A stretch of DNA of 64,000 nucleotides. Source: Caballeronia sordidicola. GTDB taxonomy: Bacteria; Pseudomonadota; Gammaproteobacteria; Burkholderiales; Burkholderiaceae. The notes under the pieces were generated by a model. That model saw only the letters and a program-made list of their open reading frames with translations. It searched no databases and was not told the origin of the DNA. Positions 1-7,880 of this stretch are shown here, one piece after another. The stretch spans positions 124,001 through 188,000 of the forward strand of contig NZ_JNFG01000202.1 of assembly GCF_000729995.1 (NCBI RefSeq), in the 5' to 3' direction. The position numbers and the translations under genes were made by a program. Position 1 is the stretch's first letter. Each line of letters opens with the position of its first letter.

Positions 1-360
1 CCGCAGCTCGGCTTCATCGAACGGCTTTTCGATGAAATCCATCGCGCCCTTCTTCATGGTCGAAACAGCCATCGGCACGTCGCCGTGACCCGTCACGAAA
101 ATAATCGGCAGCAGCGAATTTTCCGCGATCAGCCGTTCCTGCAATTCGAGGCCGCTCATGCCTGACATCCGTACGTCCAGGATCAGGCACGAGATCGCGC
201 CTGAATGGGCGATCGGGAGGTAGGCATCGAGGTACGCTTCAGCGCTCGCAAAGCACGAGACGCGGTAGCCATTGGCTTCAAGCAGCCAGCGCAAGGAATC
301 ACGAACGGCCTCGTCGTCATCGACGACAAACACCGTTTCCTGAGTGGTGACTGTGCTCAT
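1..360 (-). CDS. FixJ/LuxR-family response regulator, receiver domain (partial, cut by window edge)
   Basis: This is the N-terminal 120 residues of a two-component response regulator. It reads through position 1 without a stop, so the output domain lies outside the window. The receiver domain is complete in its key residues: acidic pocket VVDDDE at 12-17, phospho-acceptor Asp62 in LILDVRMSG, the VTGHGD motif with Thr90, and Lys112 in IEKPF. The GHGD and KP contexts are typical of FixJ-type regulators, which usually carry a LuxR helix-turn-helix at the C-terminus. Its ATG overlaps the stop of the upstream sensor kinase gene by 4 bases (ATGA), so the pair is translationally coupled and the kinase is its evident partner. 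Target genes cannot be read from this sequence. Confidence 0.9.
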   Translation of the reverse strand, partial: MSTVTTQETVFVVDDDEAVRDSLRWLLEANGYRVSCFASAEAYLDAYLPIAHSGAISCLILDVRMSGMSGLELQERLIAENSLLPIIFVTGHGDVPMAVSTMKKGAMDFIEKPFDEAELR

Positions 361-2885
361 AGCTCTCCCGTAACAGTTTGTTGTGTGGGTTGGTGGCTGA
401 GAGCTTCCGGTCCGCTACTGCCTGGACCATCGGCTTCTCCGATTGGCAAACTGCAATGGAACGTGGCGCCCGTCACCGTGCCGGAGGCATCGATATTGTT
501 CACCACCCAAAGACGTCCACGATGCGATTCAATGATCGATCGGCAAATGTTCAAGCCCATGCCCATACCGTCGGACTTGGTGCTGTAGAAGGGTTCGAAC
601 AGGCGCTCGGCCGTGGCTTCATCCACACCGGGCCCTTGGTCCACTACGCTCACGCAGACAAACCCGCCGTCCACCCGCTGCACGACTACGCGGATCACAG
701 GATCGACGGCGTTCGGCTTGGCATCGTGCATGGCTTCGGCCGCGTTCTTCAGCAAGTTCACCAGCACTTGCTCGATCAGCACCGGGTCCACATGGATCAC
801 GGGCATGCGCGAGCGGATCTCGGTGAGAATGCGAATCTTGCGCTTGCGCGCTTCGATTTCCGCGAGGCCGACGGCGTCCGCGACAATATCCGCTACGCGC
901 GTAGGCTGGCGTTTCGGTTCGCTGCGCTTCACGAATTCCCGGATGCGCTTGATGATCATGCCCGCGCGCACCGCTTGCTGCGCGGTCTTTTCGAGTACGG
1001 GCAACAGCGCCTCCTGCGACATGCGGCCCGATTTGACCAGCGCGACGCAACCCGAACAATAATTATTGATCGCGGCCAAAGGCTGGTTCAACTCGTGCGC
1101 GAGCGACGACGCCATTTCTCCCATTGTCATCAAACGGCTGGTGAACTGCAGCTTTTCTTCCTGCTGATCAGCGAGTTCCTGCGCCTGCTTGCGCGTGGTG
1201 ATATCGGTCGCAATTTGCATTTGCGCAAGATGGCCGTCCACCCATTGAATGTACTGGCGACGCACTTCGAACCACTTCTGGATGCCCTCCACATACACTT
1301 CCTGCGCGTCCGAGGTGCTTTCAGTCAGGGCGGTGGCGGGCAGGCCGGCGTAGGTATCGACCATATCGATGGAGTCAGACGACGCTTGCGCTGTATCGAA
1401 ACCTGCACCCGCCAGTTCGAGATGACCGTCCGGGCGAATGCCGAACAGATGCCGGTAATAGCGATTCGCAAAGAGCAGTTCGGCTTCGTCGGCGGCGAGA
1501 ACGGACACGGCCGCATCGAGGCTTTCCAGCACGGTCGTGAAGCGTTCATGCGCGGCGGCGAGATCTTCGCGAGCGCGGCGTGGCTCGGTAATGTCGGTCA
1601 TGGACGACATCCAGCCGGTCTGCCGGCCCGAACTATCGATCAGCGGCGACACATAAAGCCGCGCGTGGAAGAACGATCCGTCTTTACGTCGCACGCGCAA
1701 TTCGAAGCCGGACGAGGGCGCCTTGCCGCGCAGGGTCATGTCCAGTTGCCGCTGCATTTCCGGATACGCGTCTTTCGGCCAGTACGGAAAGGGCGCCACT
1801 TTGGACACCAGATCGCTTTCGTCCCAGCCCGTCATCCGGCAAAACGCGGGATTCACGTGCGTGATCCGGCCGTGCATGTCGAGCACGCGCATACCGATCA
1901 GCACCGAATTTTCCATCGCGCGGCGGAAGAACGCCTCGGCGTAGAGCGCTTGTTGCGCTTCAAAGCGTTGCCGCGTGTGTTTCCAGAGGCTCCACAAGCT
2001 CCACAACACGAAACAGGACAAGCCGGCGACCAGCCAGACCAGTGTGTTGTTGGTGAAATTCGTGAGTTGCGGATACGAATAAACGCGTACCGATACCCCC
2101 TGCCCGGGCGGATCGAGCGGCAGGTCGTAGAACATGTCGCGCGGCAGGCGCGGCCGGCTGGACGTGGTCGCGAGCTCGCGATTGTTCAGGTCGGTGATCG
2201 AAATCTTGTACTTCGCGGAGAGTTCGCTGGGGATGTCGTGCTTGAGAATCCCCTCGATGGAAAACACCGCGGCAATGGACCCAAGAAAATCGCGGTCGCG
2301 ATACACCGGCGTCTGCAGCGTGATGTAGCCGTTGCCCAGATCGTCGTATAGAAGAGGGGAGTAGACCTGGCGGCGGCTGGTGCGGGCTTCGTCGAACGCG
2401 GACTGGACGGCGTCGTCCATCTGGGCGTCGGTGGGCTTGGCGAGCCTTGAACCGAGTATGGGAAGCGGGGTATTGGGCCAGCGCGGCTTGTGTTGCGCCG
2501 TGTACCAGTTCATGTAGAGGATCTCGGGATGCCCCTGCATGATGTCGCCGGTGGAACTCTGGAACGACTGTGGGTCTCCATGGCCGGTTGCGATGTCACG
2601 CGCCAACGCCTGGATCTGCTCCTGCGCGCCAGTCATGGAAAGCCTTATTTGCTGCTGAGCCCAAGCCACGTTACGGTAGAGCGTGTCTTCCTGTTGTTGC
2701 TGTTCGCGCCGGTTGAGACTCCACAAAATCAGGCTCATCACGACGAGGAAAACCAGGATCGAGATGAGCGGAGTCAGCAAATACGAGTTCGACCACCACG
2801 GTCCGTGGTGCCAGCGGGTCGGCGCCGAGTCGTTGGGTTTGCCCCGCGACCGCGCCGAGCGTGCGAAAAGCCGTTCGGTCAACAT
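357..2885 (-). CDS. membrane PAS-domain sensor histidine kinase (FixL/DctS-like)
   Basis: An 842-residue sensor kinase, counted from the ATG at 2885; an open frame continues upstream to 3011 but looks unlike coding sequence. Order of parts: transmembrane segment about 37-56, periplasmic sensor of Cache type about 60-275, second transmembrane segment about 280-301, PAS domain about 318-435, a second PAS-like domain about 440-560, HisKA with phospho-acceptor His597 in SSLAHELNQP, and HATPase_c about 690-815 with an N box (NLLKNAAEA) and G boxes (DQGPGVD, GMGMGLNI). The architecture resembles DctS-type sensors for organic acids. It is divergent from aceE, so a link to carbon or pyruvate status is an attractive guess, but the ligand is not visible. 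It is coupled to the response regulator downstream. Confidence 0.9.
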   Translation of the reverse strand: MLTERLFARSARSRGKPNDSAPTRWHHGPWWSNSYLLTPLISILVFLVVMSLILWSLNRREQQQQEDTLYRNVAWAQQQIRLSMTGAQEQIQALARDIATGHGDPQSFQSSTGDIMQGHPEILYMNWYTAQHKPRWPNTPLPILGSRLAKPTDAQMDDAVQSAFDEARTSRRQVYSPLLYDDLGNGYITLQTPVYRDRDFLGSIAAVFSIEGILKHDIPSELSAKYKISITDLNNRELATTSSRPRLPRDMFYDLPLDPPGQGVSVRVYSYPQLTNFTNNTLVWLVAGLSCFVLWSLWSLWKHTRQRFEAQQALYAEAFFRRAMENSVLIGMRVLDMHGRITHVNPAFCRMTGWDESDLVSKVAPFPYWPKDAYPEMQRQLDMTLRGKAPSSGFELRVRRKDGSFFHARLYVSPLIDSSGRQTGWMSSMTDITEPRRAREDLAAAHERFTTVLESLDAAVSVLAADEAELLFANRYYRHLFGIRPDGHLELAGAGFDTAQASSDSIDMVDTYAGLPATALTESTSDAQEVYVEGIQKWFEVRRQYIQWVDGHLAQMQIATDITTRKQAQELADQQEEKLQFTSRLMTMGEMASSLAHELNQPLAAINNYCSGCVALVKSGRMSQEALLPVLEKTAQQAVRAGMIIKRIREFVKRSEPKRQPTRVADIVADAVGLAEIEARKRKIRILTEIRSRMPVIHVDPVLIEQVLVNLLKNAAEAMHDAKPNAVDPVIRVVVQRVDGGFVCVSVVDQGPGVDEATAERLFEPFYSTKSDGMGMGLNICRSIIESHRGRLWVVNNIDASGTVTGATFHCSLPIGEADGPGSSGPEALSHQPTQQTVTGEL

Positions 2886-3022
2886 GCGCGCAATTGTAAC
2901 GCAGCGACACAACGTTAAATGGCGTAAAAGGACTGGAAAAGGTACGCAATTGATCGCAAGGACACCAACGCGTCTAACAAAAAGTCCTTGTCCCACGGTG
3001 CGTTGCAGCATTTTTCCGCATT

Positions 3023-3039
3023 ATGAGATTGAGTCTCAT
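3023..3039. promoter_or_regulatory. inverted repeat in the kinase-aceE divergent region
   Basis: A perfect 6-bp inverted repeat, ATGAGA-5-TCTCAT, lies in the 310-bp region between the divergent kinase gene and aceE. It sits about 15 bases upstream of the predicted aceE -35 element. Size and symmetry fit a dimeric regulator. No regulator was matched to it. Confidence 0.4.
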
Positions 3040-3054
3040 GATTCGAAAAATTGC

Positions 3055-3084
3055 TTGCACTACCGTTCTGAGCCTCTTTAGAAT
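3055..3084 (+). promoter_or_regulatory. predicted sigma-70 promoter of the PDH operon
   Basis: TTGCAC (3055-3060) and TAGAAT (3079-3084) are separated by 18 bases. This would give a leader of about 105 bases before aceE. It is a sequence match only. Confidence 0.4.
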
Positions 3085-3195
3085 TGCCGCACGCGCGCTT
3101 GTCCCTCATTGTTTTCCGCAATTGTGTCTTGCGGATAGCTTCATGGAGGCTCGCGTCGTCTGTTCACAGAGCGTTCCTCAAATCAGGAGACGAGC

Positions 3196-5895
3196 ATGTC
3201 AGCTGTACCCGATGAAGTGATGAAATATGTCGCCAACGCCAAGGACGACGAAGATCCCCAGGAAACGGGCGAATGGCTAGAAGCCCTCGACGGCGTGATA
3301 TCGGCAGTAGGCCCGGGTCGCGCGCATTTCCTGATCGAAAAGCAGATCGAATTTGCGCGCGTGCACGGCGAGCATCTGCCGTTCTCCGCTAACACCCCGT
3401 ACATCAACACCATTCCGGTCGCCGCTCAGGCGAAGATTCCCGGCGACCAGGACATCGAACACAAGATCCGCTCGTACACGCGCTGGAACGCCATCGCCAT
3501 GGTGCTGCGCGCCGGCAAGGATACGAACGTGGGCGGACACATTGCTTCGTTCGCGTCGGCGGCCACGCTGTATGACGTCGGTTTCAACCATTTCTGGCAC
3601 GCGCCGTCCCCCGAACATGGCGGCGATCTCGTGTTCGTGCAGGGCCATTCGTCGCCGGGTGTGTACTCGCGCGCGTTCTTGCTGGGCCGGCTAAAAGAGA
3701 GCCAGCTCGATAACTTCCGCCAGGAAGTGGGTGGCCAAGGCATTTCGTCGTATCCGCATCCGTGGCTGATGCCGGACTTCTGGCAGTTCCCGACCGTGTC
3801 CATGGGCCTCGGCCCGATCATGGCGATCTACCAGGCGCGTTTCATGAAGTACCTGGACGCGCGCGGCATCATCAAGGCAGGCAGCCGCAAGGTCTGGGCA
3901 TTCCTCGGCGACGGCGAAACGGACGAGCCGGAATCGCTTGGCGCGATCGGCATGGCCGGCCGCGAACGGCTCGACAACCTCGTCTTCGTGATCAACTGCA
4001 ACCTGCAGCGTCTCGACGGCCCGGTGCGCGGCAACGGCAAGATCATCCAGGAACTGGAAAGCGAATTCCGCGGCGCCGGCTGGAATGTGATCAAGGTGGT
4101 GTGGGGCAGCCGCTGGGACTCGCTCTTCGCCCGCGATAAAACCGGTGCGCTGATGCGCCGGATGATGGAAGTGGTCGACGGCGAATACCAGACCTACAAG
4201 TCTGAGTCGGGCGCCTATGTGCGCGAGCATTTCTTCAACACGCCGGAACTCCGGGCGATGGTGGCGGAATGGTCCGACGAAGACATCTGGAACCTGAATC
4301 GCGGCGGCCATGATCCGCACAAGATCTACGCGGCGTACACGGAAGCATCGAAGACGAAAAGTCAGCCGACCGTCATCCTCGCCAAGACCATCAAGGGTTA
4401 TGGCATGGGCGAAGCCGGTCAGGCAATGAACATCACCCATCAGCAGAAGAAGTTGCACACCGATCAGCTGATGAAATTCCGCGATCAGTTCAAGCTGCCG
4501 ATTCCCGACGACAAGATCGCCGACGTGCCGTACCTGACGTTCGAAGAAGGCTCGAAGGAACTCGAGTACATGCGCGCACGCCGCCAGGAACTCGGTGGTT
4601 ATCTGCCGGCGCGCCGTCAGAAAGCCGAATCGTTGCCGGTGCCGGATCTGTCGGCATTCGAGCCGGTGTTGAAGGGCACGGGTCCGGGCCGCGAGATATC
4701 CACGACCATGGCGTTCGTGCGGATCCTGAACATCCTGCTGAAAGACAAGGCGCTCGGCAAACGCATCGTGCCGATCGTGCCGGATGAATCACGTACCTTC
4801 GGTATGGAAGGTTTGTTCCGCCAGATCGGTATCTGGAATCAGGACGGCCAGAAGTACGTGCCGGAAGATTCCGACCAGCTGATGTTCTATCGCGAATCGG
4901 AAACCGGCCAGATCCTGCAGGAAGGGATTAACGAAGCCGGCGGGATGTGTGACTGGATCGCGGCCGCGACGTCGTATTCGACGCACGGCGAGATCATGAT
5001 CCCGTTCTATATCTTCTATTCCATGTTCGGCTTCCAGCGCATCGGCGACCTGGCGTGGGCCGCGGGCGACATGCGTTCGCGCGGCTTCCTGCTGGGCGGC
5101 ACGGCTGGACGGACGACGCTCAACGGCGAAGGCCTGCAGCACGAAGACGGCCATTCGTTGATGTGGGCGGCGTCGGTGCCGAACTGCGTGAGCTATGACC
5201 CGACCTTCGGTTACGAACTCGCGGTGATCATGCAGGACGGTTTGCGTCGCATGGTGGCGGATCAGGAAGACGTGTACTACTACGTCACGGTGATGAACGA
5301 GAACTACGAACACCCGGCGATTCCGCAGGGCGATGGCGTAGCTTCCGACATCATCAAGGGCATGTATTCGTTCCGCAAATCGGATGCCGACGCAAAAACG
5401 CCGCGCGTTCAACTGATGGGCGCGGGCACCATCTTCAACGAAGTGATCGCCGCTGCTGATTTGTTGAAGAACGACTGGAACGTCGCCGCTGATCTCTGGA
5501 GCGTTCCGAGCTTCACGGAACTGGCACGCGAAGGCGCGCAAGTGGAACGCTGGAACCTGCTGCATCCGACCGAAGAACGCCAGGTCTCGCACGTGACGAA
5601 GCTGCTGAAGGACGCAAAGGGTCCGGTGGTGGCATCGACGGATTATGTGCGTGCGCTGGTGGACCAGATTCGCGGGTATGTGCCGAACAAGTTTGTTGTG
5701 CTCGGCACCGACGGTTACGGCCGTTCGGACACGCGCGAAAGACTGCGTCATTTCTTCGAAGTCGATCGCTACTGGGTCACCGTCGCGGCGCTCAATGCAT
5801 TGGCCGACGAAGGCACGATCGACCGCAAGCTCGTCGCCGACGCGATCAAGAAGTACGCGCTCGACCCCGCCAAACCCAACCCGATGACGGTTTAA
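3196..5895 (+). CDS. aceE: pyruvate dehydrogenase E1 component, homodimeric type
   Basis: This E1 subunit decarboxylates pyruvate with thiamine diphosphate and reductively acetylates the lipoyl groups of E2. The 899-residue length is normal for the homodimeric AceE family. The ThDP-binding motif runs from GDGE at 238-241 to NCN at 267-269. The N-terminus (NTPYINTI, RAGKDTNVGGHIASF) and the transketolase-like central region (ESETGQILQEGINEAG) are typical. The start is preceded by a good ribosome site, AGGAG, at 3185-3189. It is the first gene of aceE-aceF-lpdA, with 111 bases to aceF. Confidence 0.98.
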   Translation: MSAVPDEVMKYVANAKDDEDPQETGEWLEALDGVISAVGPGRAHFLIEKQIEFARVHGEHLPFSANTPYINTIPVAAQAKIPGDQDIEHKIRSYTRWNAIAMVLRAGKDTNVGGHIASFASAATLYDVGFNHFWHAPSPEHGGDLVFVQGHSSPGVYSRAFLLGRLKESQLDNFRQEVGGQGISSYPHPWLMPDFWQFPTVSMGLGPIMAIYQARFMKYLDARGIIKAGSRKVWAFLGDGETDEPESLGAIGMAGRERLDNLVFVINCNLQRLDGPVRGNGKIIQELESEFRGAGWNVIKVVWGSRWDSLFARDKTGALMRRMMEVVDGEYQTYKSESGAYVREHFFNTPELRAMVAEWSDEDIWNLNRGGHDPHKIYAAYTEASKTKSQPTVILAKTIKGYGMGEAGQAMNITHQQKKLHTDQLMKFRDQFKLPIPDDKIADVPYLTFEEGSKELEYMRARRQELGGYLPARRQKAESLPVPDLSAFEPVLKGTGPGREISTTMAFVRILNILLKDKALGKRIVPIVPDESRTFGMEGLFRQIGIWNQDGQKYVPEDSDQLMFYRESETGQILQEGINEAGGMCDWIAAATSYSTHGEIMIPFYIFYSMFGFQRIGDLAWAAGDMRSRGFLLGGTAGRTTLNGEGLQHEDGHSLMWAASVPNCVSYDPTFGYELAVIMQDGLRRMVADQEDVYYYVTVMNENYEHPAIPQGDGVASDIIKGMYSFRKSDADAKTPRVQLMGAGTIFNEVIAAADLLKNDWNVAADLWSVPSFTELAREGAQVERWNLLHPTEERQVSHVTKLLKDAKGPVVASTDYVRALVDQIRGYVPNKFVVLGTDGYGRSDTRERLRHFFEVDRYWVTVAALNALADEGTIDRKLVADAIKKYALDPAKPNPMTV

Positions 5896-6006
5896 CGCAT
5901 CGGCCCCGAGTGTTGTTGCGTGAAGTCGCCTTGCCCTTGGCTTTAGCCCCGTGTTTAGCCTTGCAGCAGGGCGATTTTTGCGTCACGACCCAGGAGACAA
6001 TAAACA

Positions 6007-7656
6007 ATGAGTCAAGCGATCGAAGTCAAAGTACCGGATATCGGCGATTACACGGACATTCCGGTGATCGAAGTGCTGGTGAAAGTTGGGGACACCGTCG
6101 AGAAGGAGCAATCGCTCGTCACGCTCGAATCCGATAAAGCGACCATGGACGTGCCAAGTTCGGCAGCCGGCGTCGTGAAGGAAGTGAAGGTCAAGGTCGG
6201 CGACAACGTCTCGGAAGGTGCGTTGATCGTCGTGCTGGAAGCGGCTGATTCCGGCGCGGCTGCAGCACCGAAGGCCGCTGAGAAGGCTGCTGAAGCACCG
6301 GCTCAGGGGAAGGCTTCTGCGGCGGCTGCGCCCGCTGCATCGTCGGGCGGTGGATCGGTTGAAGTGAAGGTGCCGGATATTGGCGACTTCAAGGACATTC
6401 CGGTCATCGAAGTGAATGTGAAGGTCGGCGACAAGGTGGAGAAGGAGCAGTCGCTCGTTACGCTCGAATCCGACAAAGCCACCATGGACGTGCCGTCGCC
6501 CGCAGCGGGCACGGTCAAGGAACTCAAGGTCAAGGTCGGCGACAACGTGTCGGAAGGCACGTTGATTCTCGTGCTGGAAGGTGGTGAAGGAGCGGCCCCG
6601 GCAGCCGCGCCTGCTGCAGCTCCGAAGCAGGAAGCGGCTCCGGATACTGCGCCTAAATCTGCGCCGGCTCAGAAAGAAGCGCCGTCCGCGCTTGCGCTAG
6701 CGCCGGCGATGCCCGCCGGCGACGGCACGCGTACGTCGAGCCATGCATCGCCGTCCGTGCGCAAATTTGCACGCGAGTTGGGCGTAGATGTCGCGACTGT
6801 CAAGGGCACGGGCCCCAAGAACCGCATCACGCAAGCTGACGTGACCGCGTTCGTGAAGGGTGTGATGAGCGGACAGGGTAAAGCGCCGGCGCAAGCCGCC
6901 GCAGCGCCGGCCGGTGGCGGCGAGTTGAATTTGCTGCCGTGGCCAAAGGTCGATTTCACGAAGTTCGGTCCGGTCGATCCGAAGCCGCTGTCGCGCATCA
7001 AGAAGATTTCGGGTGCGAACCTGCATCGCAACTGGGTCATGATTCCGCACGTCACGAACAACGACGAAGCCGATATCACCGACCTCGAAGCGCTGCGCGT
7101 GACGCTGAACAAGGAAAACGAAAAGGCCGGCGTGAAGTTCACCATGCTCGCGTTCGTGATCAAGGCGGTGGTTGCCGCGTTGAAGAAATTCCCGACGTTC
7201 AACGCGAGCCTCGACGGTGACAACCTCGTCTTCAAGCAGTATTACAACGTCGGTTTTGCCGCCGATACCCCGAACGGTTTGATGGTTCCGGTGATTCGCG
7301 ACGCGGACAAGAAGGGCCTCGTCGATGTCGCCAAGGAGATGGCCGATCTGTCGAAGGCGGCGCGCGAAGGCAAGCTCAAGCCGGACCAGATGCAAGGCGG
7401 ATGTTTCTCGATTTCGTCGCTTGGTGGCATCGGCGGAACGCATTTCACGCCGATCATCAATGCGCCTGAAGTGGCAATTTTGGGGCTGTCGCGGGGCGCG
7501 ATGAAGCCGGTGTGGGACGGCAAGGCGTTTGTGCCGCGCCTGATTCTGCCCTTGTCGCTGTCTTACGATCATCGGGTTATCGACGGCGCCGAGGCCGCGC
7601 GGTTCAATGCCTACCTTTCTGCTGTGCTGGCGGATTTCCGTCGCGTGAGTCTTTGA
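6007..7656 (+). CDS. aceF: dihydrolipoamide acetyltransferase, PDH E2, two lipoyl domains
   Basis: The E2 core of the pyruvate dehydrogenase complex transfers acetyl groups from lipoyl-lysine to CoA. The 549 residues comprise lipoyl domain 1 (about 4-78, lipoyl Lys44 in ESDKA), an Ala/Pro-rich linker, lipoyl domain 2 (about 118-191, Lys157), a second linker, a peripheral subunit-binding domain (about 248-285, SVRKFARELGVD) and the catalytic domain with the HRVID active-site motif (His522, Asp526). AGGAG at 5992-5996 supports the start. The two lipoyl domains are nearly identical to each other and to the second lipoyl domain of the neighbouring lpdA product. Confidence 0.98.
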   Translation: MSQAIEVKVPDIGDYTDIPVIEVLVKVGDTVEKEQSLVTLESDKATMDVPSSAAGVVKEVKVKVGDNVSEGALIVVLEAADSGAAAAPKAAEKAAEAPAQGKASAAAAPAASSGGGSVEVKVPDIGDFKDIPVIEVNVKVGDKVEKEQSLVTLESDKATMDVPSPAAGTVKELKVKVGDNVSEGTLILVLEGGEGAAPAAAPAAAPKQEAAPDTAPKSAPAQKEAPSALALAPAMPAGDGTRTSSHASPSVRKFARELGVDVATVKGTGPKNRITQADVTAFVKGVMSGQGKAPAQAAAAPAGGGELNLLPWPKVDFTKFGPVDPKPLSRIKKISGANLHRNWVMIPHVTNNDEADITDLEALRVTLNKENEKAGVKFTMLAFVIKAVVAALKKFPTFNASLDGDNLVFKQYYNVGFAADTPNGLMVPVIRDADKKGLVDVAKEMADLSKAAREGKLKPDQMQGGCFSISSLGGIGGTHFTPIINAPEVAILGLSRGAMKPVWDGKAFVPRLILPLSLSYDHRVIDGAEAARFNAYLSAVLADFRRVSL

Positions 7657-7729
7657 GGTTTTTGCTTGGCGGGCCGTTCTTTTGTGGTTCGCCAGTTATC
7701 TCATTGAACTTGCATTGCACTGCATCTTG

Positions 7730-7800
7730 CTAGTCGCCCCTGTGCGGGGCGGCACTTACTTTCTTTGAATTGCCAAAGAAAGATAAGCAAAGAAAGGCAA
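7730..7800 (+). repeat. Burkholderia-type intergenic palindromic repeat upstream of lpdA
   Basis: The aceF-lpdA gap holds a compact set of repeats. GCCCC-5-GGGGC forms a hairpin at 7736-7750. CTTTCTTTG (7759-7767) is followed by its reverse complement CAAAGAAAG at 7774-7782, and again at 7788-7796. I recognise this GCCCC...CTTTCTTTG...CAAAGAAAG pattern as a family dispersed between genes in Burkholderia and Paraburkholderia. It lies about 80 bases before lpdA and could form an mRNA structure within the operon. There is no U-run, so it is not a typical terminator. Confidence 0.65.
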
Positions 7801-7880
7801 GTCTGCCGACGGCAGAACCAAGGGCTACGCGTTGCGTTCTTGTTTCCTGGTTTCTGCCCGCTTCCTTCTTAGGGGACAAC

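Noticed and set aside
378..2351. 657-codon plus-strand open frame
   Set aside because: It lies antisense to the sensor kinase, has no family motifs, and is rich in His/Arg/Gln as expected for the shadow of a GC-rich gene.
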